A stretch of 64,000 nt of DNA from Cercis canadensis (Eukaryota > Streptophyta > Magnoliopsida > Fabales > Fabaceae). This document shows, one piece after another, positions 23,275 to 35,464 of the stretch. A program made the translations under genes and the position numbers. The stretch spans positions 154,415 to 218,414 of the forward strand of contig QAOA01002360.1 in assembly GCA_003255065.1 (NCBI GenBank). Direction: 5' to 3'. Each line of letters begins with the position of its first letter. The first letter of the stretch is position 1. The notes under the pieces are model-generated. The model had not been told where the DNA came from and did no database searches. It saw only the letters and a list, made by a program, of their open reading frames with translations.

Positions 23275-26200
23275 CGCCCCCTCAAGATGGTGGAGGATTG
23301 AACGACACCAATCTTGTTTTTGAGAAAGAGATGTCGGGATCCTGAGAGTGGTTTAGTGAGTAAGTCTGCAAGCTGATGACTGGAGGGAACATGAGAAACT
23401 CTTAATGAACCATTACTGACTAAATCACGAACAAAATGATAATCAATGGCAAGATGTTTCATATGAGAATGGAAAACAAGATTAGCACAGAGGTAGGTGG
23501 CACCAATATTATTTGAGAAAATATGAGGAGAGCGTGGTAATGAAAGTCCTGTTTCCTGTAATAGTTGCTTGAGCCAGAGGAGTTCAGCAAAGGTAGAAGC
23601 AATGGTTCTATATTCTGCTTCTGTGGAGGACCGAGCAACAGAATTTTGCTTACAAGCAGCCCAAGAGATAGGATTAGAGCCAAGATAGGCAGTGTAAGCT
23701 CCTGTTGATTTTCTGTCAACTTGATCACCTGCCTAATCTGCATCACATTATGCTATGAGAGGAAAAGACTTGTCTTTCTTAAGGTGAATGTCATGATCAA
23801 TGGTGGACTTTAAGTAACGAAGAACACGTTTGAGGGCTTGAAAATGATGATCCTAAGGAGCTTGCATGTTTTGAGCCAGCTTGTTTACTGAGAAGCTAAT
23901 ATTCGGGCGAGTGAAAGGAAGATATTGTAATGAGCCAACTAAACAGTAGTACAACTTTGTGTCACAAGAGGATCCATCGGGCAGTGGAGTAAGGGAGCAA
24001 TTTATGGCCATAGGAGTGTTCACTGAACGAGCACCCTGCATGGTGGCTTTGTCTAACAAATCACACACATATTTGTGCTGGGTAAGAAAGAGACCAGCAG
24101 TAGTAGGAACAATTTCAACACCAAGAAAATAATTAGGAGCACCAAGATCCTTGAGAGAGAACTGTTTAGAAAGAGCATGTTGAAATGTCTTAAGAAAAGT
24201 GAGATTATTACCCGTCAACAGTAAGTCATCAACATAAACAAGGAAGTATGCTACTGTGTTACCCTTTTTGTAGACAAAGATAGAGGTATCACACTTGGTA
24301 TTAGTAAAACTGTAGCTTAAGAGAAAAGCTTTAAGAGTGTCATACCATGCAAGAGGTGCCTGTTTGAGGCCATAGAGAGCCTTGCGCAACTTACATACAT
24401 GAGTGGGGAATGTAGGATGTTGGAAACCTGGAGGTTGAGCCATATAAACATCTTCAGTAAGAGTACCATGTAAGAAGGCATTGTTGACATCCATTTGACA
24501 CATGCGCCAGCCATAGGAGATAGCAAAACATAGAACTATTTTGATGGTTTGAGGCCGGACTACTGGACTGAAAGTGTATTGAAAATCAAGACCAGGACGT
24601 TGATGAAAACCCTTAGCAACAAGCCTGGCTTTATACTAAGCAATAGTGCCATCCAGATTTCTCTTGAGACGAAAAATCCATTTATTGCCAACAATGTTGT
24701 AGTTCGGTTGAGAGGGAACAAGATCCCAAGTGCCATTTTTAAAAAGGACATTGAACTCATTAGACATGGCATGCTTCCATTCTGGAGATTTGATTGCCTG
24801 AGTCACACAAGTAGGTTCAACTAGACAAGGTAAAGGATATTTAAAAGCAGTAAAGGCCTTTTTAGGTTTAGAGATACCACTCTTGGATCTAGTGACCATG
24901 GGGTGAGTGGATTCATGGGCAGGGGTATTACCTGAGGTGGCAGCACTGGTGACAGGGAGACTTGGTTCTGCAACAGGCGGACATATGGTATCTAGTGAAG
25001 GGGAAGTCCGTGAGGTATCTGTAGGAGATATGCACGGAGTAGAGACCAGGTGTGGAGAGGGAATAGTGGGGTCCGAGGTGGGGTGATGTTGAGAGAAAGA
25101 GGAAGTGGAGTGCACAAGGATTCTAGTGGTGAGAGTTGGATCAGTAGAGAAGACAAGTGCGGGGGACTCTTTGAGAGAAGTGTTTGAGTGGGACTGAAAC
25201 TGTGGATATGAAAAAATGTTTTCAATGAACTCTACATGCCTACTGGGGTACATGCGGTTTTTTAGTGGATTAAAACAAAGATAAGCACTTTGGGAAGGTG
25301 AGTAACCAAGGAAGATACAAGGAGAGGAATGTTGATCAAGTTTGGATTTGGTGTATGATTTAAGCCAAGAGAAGCAGAGGCAGCCAAACGTGCGAAGCTT
25401 GGTGTAATTAGGAGGGGAACCAAATAGCTTAGTGTGTGGTGCAGCCATATGAAGGATATGTGTGGGCATTCGGTTGATTAAGTAGGCAGCGGTTTGAAGG
25501 GCATATGACCAGAAGGAACGAGGCAGGGAGGCTTAGTGAAGTAAGCAGCGAGTTGTTTCAACTAAGTGGCGATGACGACGTTCAGAGACACCATTATGCT
25601 CAGGAGTGTGCGGAGGAGTGGTGAGATGAGAGATGCCATGAGAGGCAAGATAAGAACGAAGAGTAATAAATTCCCCACCATTGTCAGTATAAAGTGTTTT
25701 GATTATGGTGTTGAATTTATTTTCTACAAGGTTCTTAAAGATAGGAAAAATTAGGGAAACATCACATTTGTGTTTTAAGGGATATAACCAAATGTATTTA
25801 GAATAATGGTCAACAAGAATTATATAAAACCGAAAATTATCAATGGAGGTCATAGGGGCTGGACCCTAAACATCAGCATAAATGGCATCAAGAGGTTGAG
25901 TGCTAGTAATAGTAGACATAGAAAAAGGTAACTTATGGCTTTTATTGCAAAGACAAGAAATACAAGTGACTGACTTTAAACTGGGAACATGTAAATGACT
26001 AGAAGAAAGTGCATGAGATAAAATCCTATAGGCTGGATGACCAAGCCGAGAGTGTCATAAGTCCAAGGTGGGTTTGACAGAGACATGGGAGGATTGTGGT
26101 GATGGTGAAGGAAGGGATGGCAGCTTGTAGACATTGCCTTCATTTAGCCTGTGCAGAAAAGTCACCCCTGTGTTCAGTGCCTTGACCTTAAAATAAGATG

Positions 26201-27441
26201 GACAAAAATTCAACTGAGACATTATTGTGTTTGCATAATTGTGAAACAGAAAGCAAATTTTGATCAACAGATGGGACATATAAAATATTGGAAAGCTGTA
26301 ATGGAAGAGAGGTTGTGTTTAAGGTAGCTGAACCTATGTCAGTAATTGGCAAACCTGACCCATACGCCACAGTAAGCTGATCTGTGCCTGGATAGTCGGA
26401 TTGAAGAGTGAGGTTGCCAAAGTCATTGGTCACATGGTGAAAAGCCCCTGAGTCCATGAGCTAGTGATTGTTGGATGGAGAGTTAGGAGCTTGAGCCACG
26501 TGGGCAACTGGTGTAGTAGTTTTGGGAGGATAACCGTGGAGCTTGTAGCACTCTTTTGCACTATGGCCACGTTTGTCACAATATTGACAGATGAGTGGAG
26601 TTGAGGTGGGGCGGCAGTTTGTGGGGTTGGAGTGTGACTGAGTGCGGTTTCTAGAGTAGGAGGGTGCATGGTTCCTTTTGGCATAGTTGACTGTGACAGG
26701 GGCAGAACCTCTATGGAGGCGTTCTTCTCTTTGAATGGAGAGCTCATTGATCAACAAGTTTATCAAAGAGATCATCAAAAGTAATAGGGTTCTCACGAGT
26801 GCGTAGAGAGGTGGATATCTCTCGAAATGAAGGATCAAGACCACTTAATGCATATATAACAAGGTCGATATCATCAAGTGGATAGCCAATTAAAGAGAGC
26901 TCATTGGCAGTACCTTTGATTGTATTCAAGTATTCAGAGACGGAGGATGTGCCTTTAGTGATGGAGGCGAGACGTTCCTTGAGGGACATGACTTGTGACC
27001 GAGAGTGATTAGCATAAGCTTTTTGAAGCTTGATCCATGCTCCGGCTGAGGTCTCTGCAGAAGACATGATGTTGCGGGCATCAGCTTCACAGGAGCTTAA
27101 GATGGCAAGGTAGAGGAGTTGATCTTGCCGGACCCAATAATGATAGGTTGGGTTGCTTACACCTTCTTCAGCATCATCGCTTTTAAGAAGAGGTGAAAGG
27201 CATGGCTGTGCACCAGTGACATAGCCAACCAAATCATGGCCAATGAGGAGAGACCGAAACTATTTGTGCCAGGCAGGGTAGTTGGTGCTTGTCAGTTTGA
27301 TAGGCAGCTGGGTGATGGTATTAATTTGGACGAGGTTCTTTGGGTCATAAGGTGTGGGGATGGGATGAGTAGCGTTCTTGGTGTTGGTGGAGCTGTTGGA
27401 AGCCATTGGTGTGGATCGGAGAGAGCTGTGAGGCTAGGACT

Positions 27442-27453
27442 GCTCTGATACCA
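27442..27453 (-). other. Primer-binding site of the copia element
   Basis: Minus-strand TGGTATCAGAGC directly after the 5' LTR, complementary to the 3' end of initiator Met tRNA, as in most plant copia elements. Confidence 0.92.
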
Positions 27454-27658
27454 TATAAGATAAAAAGAGTTGTGGAAAAAGTGATTACTTTCTCATTAAC
27501 ATTGTGTAACTTAAATACACAATTGTGGTTACAGTTTTACAAAGAGATAAGGGAAGATAAGCTAGGGTTAGTTGATATACATTTGAATGAGTCAAGCCTA
27601 TCTAGTATTAACAACTTGGAAACAACAATTTGAATTTCAAGAGGTGACTACTCCAATA
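27454..27658 (-). repeat. Right (5') LTR of the 23-27 kb copia element
   Basis: 205 bp, about 98.5% identical to 23070-23274, followed by target copy CATCC. Confidence 0.92.
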
Positions 27659-27663
27659 CATCC

Positions 27664-30600
27664 TTGACTACTATTAGCCACCATGAGTTCTTCACTAACT
27701 TTCTTTTTTAGGATTAATTTGTAATTTTGGTTATATTATCATGAGGACCGATGAATGGAGACCACAGACCCATTGTTATTGACCAAACACTTTCCACTGT
27801 TATTTACTTATTTCCCTACATATACGTAATTCACCTTACTTTAAAATCTGACTAGATTTATTTCTTTGTAGATATTGCCCAGCAATATATGTGCCTTACA
27901 ACCCACATGATATACATAGTGTTCCACGAAAATTATATCACTATATTTTACAATTTCACTATGGATACAGTAAGTACAGCCAACCTACATGATTATGTTA
28001 CACTAATTTTCTTATTTGAGTACTGAACTACGTGCGTTGACAAGGACAAAGGGCTTGTGTATTTTTATTTTTCTGGCCAATAGGTAAATAATGACTGCGT
28101 TTGTAATTAACGGAGCTTGTGTATTACAATTAGAGAAATGTTATTCATGTATATCAAATTTATACCATTTCATATACCTGGGTTCCAAATTAATTTACAC
28201 TTTATAGTTTTAACTAGTTCTACTTAACTTTCGTTTTGAACAACCCAAGTTCAAATTGATAGTCTAAAGTGTGTAAAATGGTATGAATTTGAAGTGTATG
28301 AGTAACAATTATCTTATATTTAAGATTAGAATTGAGTCTGAAAGCGTCCCTTTTGTCATTTCGTTTTAAATCATTGGCAGATAGCATTATTGTTAATTGG
28401 ACAACAATACTATTCGATCAAACCTTTTTGCACTATTCACTTCTACTTGATTAAATTTATAGGTTTTTTCTATCCTTTTGGAATAGGGGAATCCTGGATT
28501 TCGTCATGAAACAATTAATTGATATATCGTGTTAAAGTTTTTGTAGTCATGAATGAAAATTTATTTTCTTATATGAAGTGAGAACTAAATTGATATGGAA
28601 ATCTAGTATTTTTAATTTTTAAAATTCCCTATAAGCATAATCATAAGTTTTCATAATAGTTTTTCTGAAAATCAATTTGGGAAACATCAGCATTGTTGGA
28701 TACATGTTTGTGGTAGCTCCCATTAACTACAAAAGTCTCTGCGCTACAAATTTAAACTACACAGAAGGTTTTTGTGAGGTTTAGGGATAGGAGTAACATT
28801 ACTTTTGCAGCTTTGCTTGAAAGTGGTTTTCCAAGATCCATAGCAATGACAATGAAGGTGTTTCCCAAGTAGAAAAAGTTTTGCAGGGGACTGTGCTTAA
28901 GCTGTGTCCTTTGGATGTCTGTAAATCCCTGCATCATGCTAGTCTGAATAAGTTGATGGTTGAAACTGAAGTAATGTTGCATATGGGATGCACCACCCAC
29001 ATATCCTAGTACTGTCATTGATCAACATTCATCAATAGTTTGGAGTGTGCATGATCACCACCTATTAAATGGCAGCTAGAGGAGACTCAATTTGTCTCTT
29101 AATTGAATCTGTTGACATTAGCATATTAAATTGGATGACTTGTGATTTAATCTATTCAAAAACTTTAGTTGTTAAGAGAACGCCTACAATAACCTAACAC
29201 ACCTATGCTCCTCACGCAAAACTTTAGTTGTTAAATTGGGCTTGGCTGCTCAATCACCACAAATCTAAGCACAGCTATAGTTTTATGCAATTTTAACCAT
29301 TATTATTATATTATTATATTGTATCAATTGTAAGCATATCGTTGAGATATTTGATGGGCTTTTGCGCTATTAGGCTTGGCCCTCTGTTTGTCATGTTAAC
29401 TTCACCTGTGCTGGGCTTTTCATGGGTCTAACTTTTTATTAGTCTTAATACTTCCCCTAATTATCTAATTATTTTATTTAGAAGTTTTCTATAAATGGCA
29501 ATTCTCTTCTCTTTTTACTGTGTAAATTATACTTCTTTATTTTTTTCTTGTGTATAAATGTTACTTTAACTATTCGGGATTCACTATTCTCATTTTATTC
29601 GAATTTCGAAACCACAAATGAAATAATCCAATTACCACTACCATGCATTTGTAATTTGGCCGCTACAAAAGAATGTACAAAAGTTAGGTAAAACTAGTTG
29701 CACAGCAAAAAGAAAAGGAGTCTATGAAAAAAAAAAATTACCCACAGTTTTCAGAAATATAATTACCCTTTAACTTATGTGTCCTTATAGTCATTTACGT
29801 ATCTCTAATTTTCTTCGAAATTTTATTTGAAAAAATATTACATTGTAAAAGCTCATACAATTGTAAAAACATGGAATATGCTAAATTAAAATCTCATTGC
29901 AAATAATCTCTTTTTGATAGATAATTTATAAATATCACTGAAAGTTCATATCGAAACTTGTAGTATGCTATGACTTTGGAATAGAATAATCTTCCCTCAT
30001 CTTAAAGTAGCAAAAGAGTAAAAACATTGAAAATAAAAATAAAAAGTGCATGGCAGACCACTAGTAGACTTTTATTGGCACCATGACTTTATAATTTTAC
30101 TTCATTTATTTCTGGTAAAGAACTCACCTCATCATGAAATTTTGTCCTCTAATGCTTCAATAGCAAATGGTCATGTCATTCTGTGGGTGAGTTTCATACT
30201 GTGGGCAAAATCTTCATAATGTGAGTACTCTATTATATTAAATAAAGGAAAATTAAAAAAATAATATAAATTTATTATATATTTTTACATACATATATAC
30301 TTTCATTCTAACAAAAAAAAATTAAAAATAAATTTTTACATTAGGGCTGTGTTGGCACAATTGCCCACCATAAGGCTAGGCTAAGCTAGCCATATGTCAG
30401 CCTGTCTCAAAAATTATCTTTGGCCCAGTTGAGCTAGACCAGGCTAGCCTGATTGCCACATCTACATAAAAAAGAAAAATTGTTTAAGTTACTTTTATTA
30501 GGTAAAGTCAAATGAAAAAAATGTAAAAATATCCTTGTCATTTACGTTGGATAGAGAGATTTCATAAACTATAGATCTCAAATGCTTGTTTTCGTTTAGA

Positions 30601-32553
30601 ATTCAACAAATATTCTCACTAAGAAGACACTTACTACTTGTCCTTTCCTTCTTTTCAAGGTTTCATTTATCTTCTTAGAGCTCCAAAAAGTATGAATTTT
30701 CAAATTGTTTGTTGGTCAAAACCCTAAATTTACCTATAGTCTTCAATAAATTGATTCTATTGTCAAACCAAACATTTATACTTTGCATCCATTAAATAAC
30801 TGTTGTATTTATTTGGAACTTATGTAACTCTAGGGTGAATTTAGTATTGATGTAATAGTGCTTTTGTTTGATGCAATTATTTAGTGCTGAAATTAAGTGA
30901 TTTCTCTTCAATTGGTATTCTAGATTAAAAGATTTCTTGCTTTGTAAAGATTTTTTTTTTTTGAAGTAATTTGTGATCTTGCACTTTAGAAGATAGTGGG
31001 CAAAGAAAAAGAGAAAAGAATCATATTATTCCTTCAGGAAAATTAAATGACAAATTTTTTTTTTAAAAAAATTACTGTTTTCCACCATACACTAAAGATG
31101 ACAAAATTGCTGAACTCGATGTCCTTCAATGAAACTACCTAAGAAGAAGGGAAAGAAAGTTCCACGTAGTGTGTATCATCCACGAAATAGTTTGGAATTT
31201 TTGAATAGGTATTGGTTGAAACACTAGAGTTTAAGGGTTTGTTTAGGAGTTTTTTTGGAGGGGAGAGGAAAGGGAGAGAAAGGAAAGGAAGGGAAGGGAA
31301 AGGGAGGGGTTTTCCTCTCTTTTGTTTGGATGATTAAAATGAACAAAAGGAGAGGAAAGAAAAAGAAATGTTTTATTATAAATTTTTTTACTAATTTATC
31401 CTTTATTATCTTTTCACTCTTTTTTTTTAATTCTCAATTTTTTAATTATAAATTAATTATTATTTATTATTTAAAAATAAAAATTGGCAATAATCAAATT
31501 GTATACTATTTGATTTATTAAAAATATTTTTAAGTAAGAAGAATAAATTTTTAACCAATTAATAATGATAATATATATTGAGCTATTGAGTATTGACAAT
31601 AAGTAATTATTTTAACCCATTAATTGATTAAGCATATTGACTTTTTCTTTGCCACCAACCCCCACCCCACCTATCTTGAAAGTATTNTAAAAAAATGAAG
31701 GCTTCGGCTTTGATGTGATCAATATTATATGGTAAACATTGTCTTTTAAAACTTCAAAATATCTCATTCTACACAATTCCCAAAGAAAATTTTTCCAAAC
31801 TAGTCAAATACGCTGTTCTAATTTTTCCATCTGACTTTTCTTTATTTTACCAAAGAAAATGCCGTAGATTACTTTTCTTTATTTTACTGAAGAAAATGCC
31901 ACTAACGACATATACCTAATGAAGAAAATTTCTGTAAGGAAAAAGTCAAACAAAGAAAAACGTGCTACTATAATCTCTTCTATACATGACTTAACCTTTC
32001 ATCATTATTTTCCTTAGTATCTTGTCAATTACTAACTACTGCGAAGAAAAAAGAAAAAATGCCCTATGAAAGACTTCTAACACAGAGCCATCAACATAAT
32101 AGAATAAGTCTATGTTAAGTTTTAAATGCCAAATGGCCAGTAACTTAGTAGTACTAGATTATTCTCAAGACTTTTAAATTTTTTGTTTAAACTTATAGCT
32201 AAACCAAAAGTATCACAAAAAAGTATAATATTTAAGTATGTTTATATTTAGGAGGGGCTTCTGGTTTAAAATAGTTCAAAATTGACTTAACGACTGTAAT
32301 TTGTTAGAATTGTGAATTGTAGAACTGCAATTTCCTCAATTGTCACAACCACAAAGAAACTACAATCACAATTTGAAACTATGATTTTACTTTATAATGG
32401 AATATAATTAGTCCATTTCCCATCCCTTTCATTACCCTAAAGTTCTAGGACAATAATTGTCTCTTTAGCAAATAATATTCAAAACCTTCCCATGTTCATT
32501 CCCCTTTCTATGTTTTGTTTAAAAAAAAAAAAAAAAATTGGTCAAACGCCTCC
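27664..32553. other. Long AT-rich intergenic region, no gene supported
   Basis: About 4.9 kb between the copia element and RLP-B. An 88-codon minus frame at 28752-29018 has no recognisable domain or homologue and is not called. A nearly pure purine run lies at 31252-31312 ('ggagaggaaagggagagaaa' and on). 30340-30460 has a GC-richer patch with 'gctaggctaagctagcc', possibly a transposon scrap. A single N at 31687 shows no duplicated flanks, unlike most others. Confidence 0.6.
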
Positions 32554-32590
32554 TCTCTCTCTCTCTCTCTCTCTTTCTCTCTTCTCTCTA
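32554..32590 (+). repeat. (CT)n microsatellite upstream of RLP-B
   Basis: A run of CT repeats about 120-150 bp before the RLP-B start. Pyrimidine-rich runs like this are common in plant 5' leaders and core promoters; a role here is not shown. A TATA-like 'ttaaatataagc' lies near 32634. Confidence 0.8.
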
Positions 32591-32705
32591 TTCTTTACAT
32601 TCTCATTTCTCACCTTTCTTACCAAGCTGACTCTTAAATATAAGCAGAAGGCATTCATGATATTTTGCCCATGTTACCTGTCTTGTACTTTTGCAAGTAG
32701 CCACC

Positions 32706-35276
32706 ATGAGAACTGTTAACATTTTTGCACAGCTATCACTCCTCATTGCAGCTTTTACTTTTAGCTTCCATACAGCAAATTTTGTTACCGCTTGCATTGA
32801 AAGTGAGAGAGGAGCCCTTCTTAGATTTAAGCGAGATCTCGATGATTCTTCAAACAGACTTGCCTCTTGGACTGAAGATGGAGAATGTTGTAACTGGGAT
32901 GGCGTTGTATGCAGTAACTTCTCTGGACATGTTCAAGAGCTCCATCTTGGGAGTCCTACTTTAAAGACAGGTGCACCTGATGCTGAATTTGAAGCTTATA
33001 GGAGGTCACTCTTGGGTGGTAAGATAAATGCTTCATTGTTGAATTTAAAGCAACTAGCTTACTTAGACCTAAGCAACAATGACTTTGGAGGGACTAAAAT
33101 ACCCACATTTCTAGGCTACATGAGAAGTTTGAGGTATCTTAATCTCTTCAAATCAGGGTTTCAAGGGAAGATTCCTGACCAACTTGGAAACCTTTCAAAT
33201 TTAGAATTCCTTAATCTCCATGGTAATGGATATGTTGAGAATCTTCAATGGCTTTCAGGGATTTCTAAGTTAAGGCACCTTGACTTAAGTGGTGTAAACC
33301 TTAATAAAAGCCGTGACTGGCTTCATGCGCTAAATACACTTCCCTTTCTGCAAGAGTTGTACTTGTCAAGATGCCAACTTCATTTAGTGCCTTTCCTACC
33401 TCATGTTAATCTTTCATCTCTTGCCATCCTTGACCTTTCTCAGAACCATATTCAGGGTCCAATTCCAAGTGCTCTTCAAAACTTGACTACTCTAAAGGTT
33501 CTTAGTTTTTCTTCTAACCACTTGAGTTCTTCAATTCCAAACTGGTTGTATGAATTTAGCCAGCTTGAGCTCCTTCACCTTGGAGGCAATAACTTGGAAG
33601 GTACTATATCCAGTGCAATCAAGAACCTGACTTCTATAACTAGCCTTGACCTCTCTTATAATCAACTAACTGGAACCATTCCAGAATGTGTTGGAAATTT
33701 GAGTAAACTTGAGAAGTTATGGCTTGGTAATAACTTGTTGGATGGATATGTCTCTGCCTTCCATTTTTCCAAACTCAGAAAACTGAAAAGTTTCACGGCA
33801 CCAGAAAATTCTTTAGTTTTAAAAGTGGGTCCCAAATGGGTTCCACCCTTCCAGCTTTGTGCCTTAGGATTGAGGAATTGGCATCTTGGACCACACTTTC
33901 CCTCATGGCTCCACTCACAGAAGAAGCTCAGATATCTAGATATATCTAACACAGGTATATCACATATGTTCCCAACTTGGTTTTGGAATCTAACATCACA
34001 AATTTATTATCTGAATCTCTCCCGTAATCAAATCTACGGACCTGTCCCAGATGCATTAACAATTGCTCATTACCATGCAGTATATGACCTTAGTTATAAT
34101 CAATTTCAAGGTCCATTGCCTCGCTTTTCCTCCAACCTCACTGCACTTGATCTATCATGTAACTCTTTCTCAGGATCTCTATATCCTTTTTTGTGCAATA
34201 GGATGAATGAGTCACAAAATATGGAGGTTTTAAATCTTGGTAGAAATCTTCTCTCCGGTGAAATACCTGAATGTTGGGAAATATGGCAAAAATTGGTGGC
34301 AATCAAGCTGTGTGATAACAATTTTAAAGGTTCCATTCCAAAGTCATTTGGTACCCTTACTAACCTCCAATCGTTACACCTTCGAAACAACAGCGTCTCT
34401 GGCAAAATCCCTTCTTCCATAGCAAACTGTACTGAGTTGTTGACTGTTGATTTTGGTGGTAATAAACTCACTGGAGGGATACCATCATGGATTGGAGAAA
34501 GGTTATCAAAATTGGTCATTCTTAGTGTACATACTAATGGTTTGCATGGAAGCATACCAAATGAAATTTGTGCTCTGCCTTCTCTCCAAATCTTAGACCT
34601 TTCTCACAACAATCTCTCTGGTGCCATACCAAACTGTCTTGGCAATGTAAGCTCCATGGCTTCAAGCAACAAATCTGACCAAAATATATTCTATAATACT
34701 TGCAGAGGAAGATTTTTGGAGGAGATAATTCTTGTGATGAAAGGAAGAGTAGTCAATTATAGCACAACTCTGAAGCTGGTAAAAACTGTGGATCTTTCCG
34801 ACAACAAATTATCAGGAGAAATACCCCAAGAGGTGACAAGTCTTTCAGGTTTACAATCACTGAATCTGTCACATAACCAATTGATTGGGAGGATTCCTAG
34901 CAATATTGGTGCCATGAAATCACTAGAATCAATGGATTTATCTGCTAACCAACTTTGTTGCGACATTCCTACAAGCATGTGTAGTTTGACATTCATCAGT
35001 GTCTTGAACTTGTCAAATAACAAACTTATAGGGAAGGTCCCAACCAGCACTCAGATCCAATCCATGGATGCTTCTTGCTTTAGTGGCAATGAGCTTTGTG
35101 GACCTCCATTGAGTGAGAGTTGTGAAGAAAATGGTGGAATTGGAATCGTTCATGCCCAACAGGAAGCAATTTACACTGCAAAATGTGAAGTAGACTGGTT
35201 TTATGTAAGCCTGGCACTAGGATTTGTAGTTGGCTTTGGGGTTGTAACTAATTACATGCTTTTTAGATTTTATTAA
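32706..35276 (+). CDS. LRR receptor-like protein, EIX-type, with almost no cytoplasmic tail (RLP-B)
   Basis: Intact single-exon frame of 856 residues. The start is the ATG at 32706, which sits in a strong context (gccaccATGa); the frame can be extended 15 bases to a TTG at 32691, which is not a credible plant start. Order: signal peptide (about 1-30), N-cap ('CIESERGALLRFKRDL', 'CCNWDGVVCS'), LRRs with LxxLxLxxN repeats, island near 680-700 with 'VMKGRVVNYS', final LRRs, C-cap ('NELCGPPLSESC'), short acidic spacer and a membrane helix with GFVVG (GxxxG). The protein stops right after the helix (...LFRFY), lacking the 20-30 residue basic tail seen in Eix2 relatives. Role inferred: kinase-less surface immune receptor working with SOBIR1/BAK1 partners. 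It differs clearly from RLP-A in sequence and strand. Confidence 0.93.
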   Translation: MRTVNIFAQLSLLIAAFTFSFHTANFVTACIESERGALLRFKRDLDDSSNRLASWTEDGECCNWDGVVCSNFSGHVQELHLGSPTLKTGAPDAEFEAYRRSLLGGKINASLLNLKQLAYLDLSNNDFGGTKIPTFLGYMRSLRYLNLFKSGFQGKIPDQLGNLSNLEFLNLHGNGYVENLQWLSGISKLRHLDLSGVNLNKSRDWLHALNTLPFLQELYLSRCQLHLVPFLPHVNLSSLAILDLSQNHIQGPIPSALQNLTTLKVLSFSSNHLSSSIPNWLYEFSQLELLHLGGNNLEGTISSAIKNLTSITSLDLSYNQLTGTIPECVGNLSKLEKLWLGNNLLDGYVSAFHFSKLRKLKSFTAPENSLVLKVGPKWVPPFQLCALGLRNWHLGPHFPSWLHSQKKLRYLDISNTGISHMFPTWFWNLTSQIYYLNLSRNQIYGPVPDALTIAHYHAVYDLSYNQFQGPLPRFSSNLTALDLSCNSFSGSLYPFLCNRMNESQNMEVLNLGRNLLSGEIPECWEIWQKLVAIKLCDNNFKGSIPKSFGTLTNLQSLHLRNNSVSGKIPSSIANCTELLTVDFGGNKLTGGIPSWIGERLSKLVILSVHTNGLHGSIPNEICALPSLQILDLSHNNLSGAIPNCLGNVSSMASSNKSDQNIFYNTCRGRFLEEIILVMKGRVVNYSTTLKLVKTVDLSDNKLSGEIPQEVTSLSGLQSLNLSHNQLIGRIPSNIGAMKSLESMDLSANQLCCDIPTSMCSLTFISVLNLSNNKLIGKVPTSTQIQSMDASCFSGNELCGPPLSESCEENGGIGIVHAQQEAIYTAKCEVDWFYVSLALGFVVGFGVVTNYMLFRFY

Positions 35277-35464
35277 TAAACAATCATGGGCAATTGCGTA
35301 TTTTCCTTTCCTGAGTGTAAGAAAAAGATTAGGGCCTGGCATGAGGATGACCATTGACCAATAAATCAAGTACTGTGTACAAAAAATCTGAGGCATATGC
35401 AATGTACACTTTTATGACGATTCCAAGTCAGCTTTCATAGCTAAATGGCATTTACTCTTTTCCC
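35277..35464. other. 3' flank of RLP-B
   Basis: Short AT-rich spacer holding the presumed 3' untranslated region; no distinct poly(A) signal is assigned. Confidence 0.5.

Larger units (their letters stand above)
23070..27658 (-). mobile_element. Ty1/copia retrotransposon, probably Ale-like lineage, broken
   Basis: 205-bp LTRs at 23070-23274 and 27454-27658 and target duplication CATCC (23065-23069, 27659-27663). Minus-strand order: primer site, Gag, CCHC knuckle (near 26560-26600), protease with a DSG motif (near 26450), integrase (about 26050-25530), RT with YVDD (near 24230) and RNase H to about 23290. This order is copia type. The Gag style ('LTSTNYPAWH') resembles AtRE1/Retrofit relatives; lineage by memory. 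The coding region is broken, with roughly eight or more breaks. LTRs differ at about 3 of 205 sites, implying about 0.5-1 million years at 0.7-1.3e-8 substitutions per site per year. The LTR ends are TA...TA, not TG...CA. Confidence 0.93.

Noticed and set aside
28752-29018. 88-codon minus-strand frame as a gene
   Set aside because: No domain, no homologue recognised, no clear promoter; length is compatible with chance.
32691-32705. Longer RLP-B start
   Set aside because: The upstream extension begins with TTG; the ATG at 32706 has a strong plant start context and gives a normal signal peptide.
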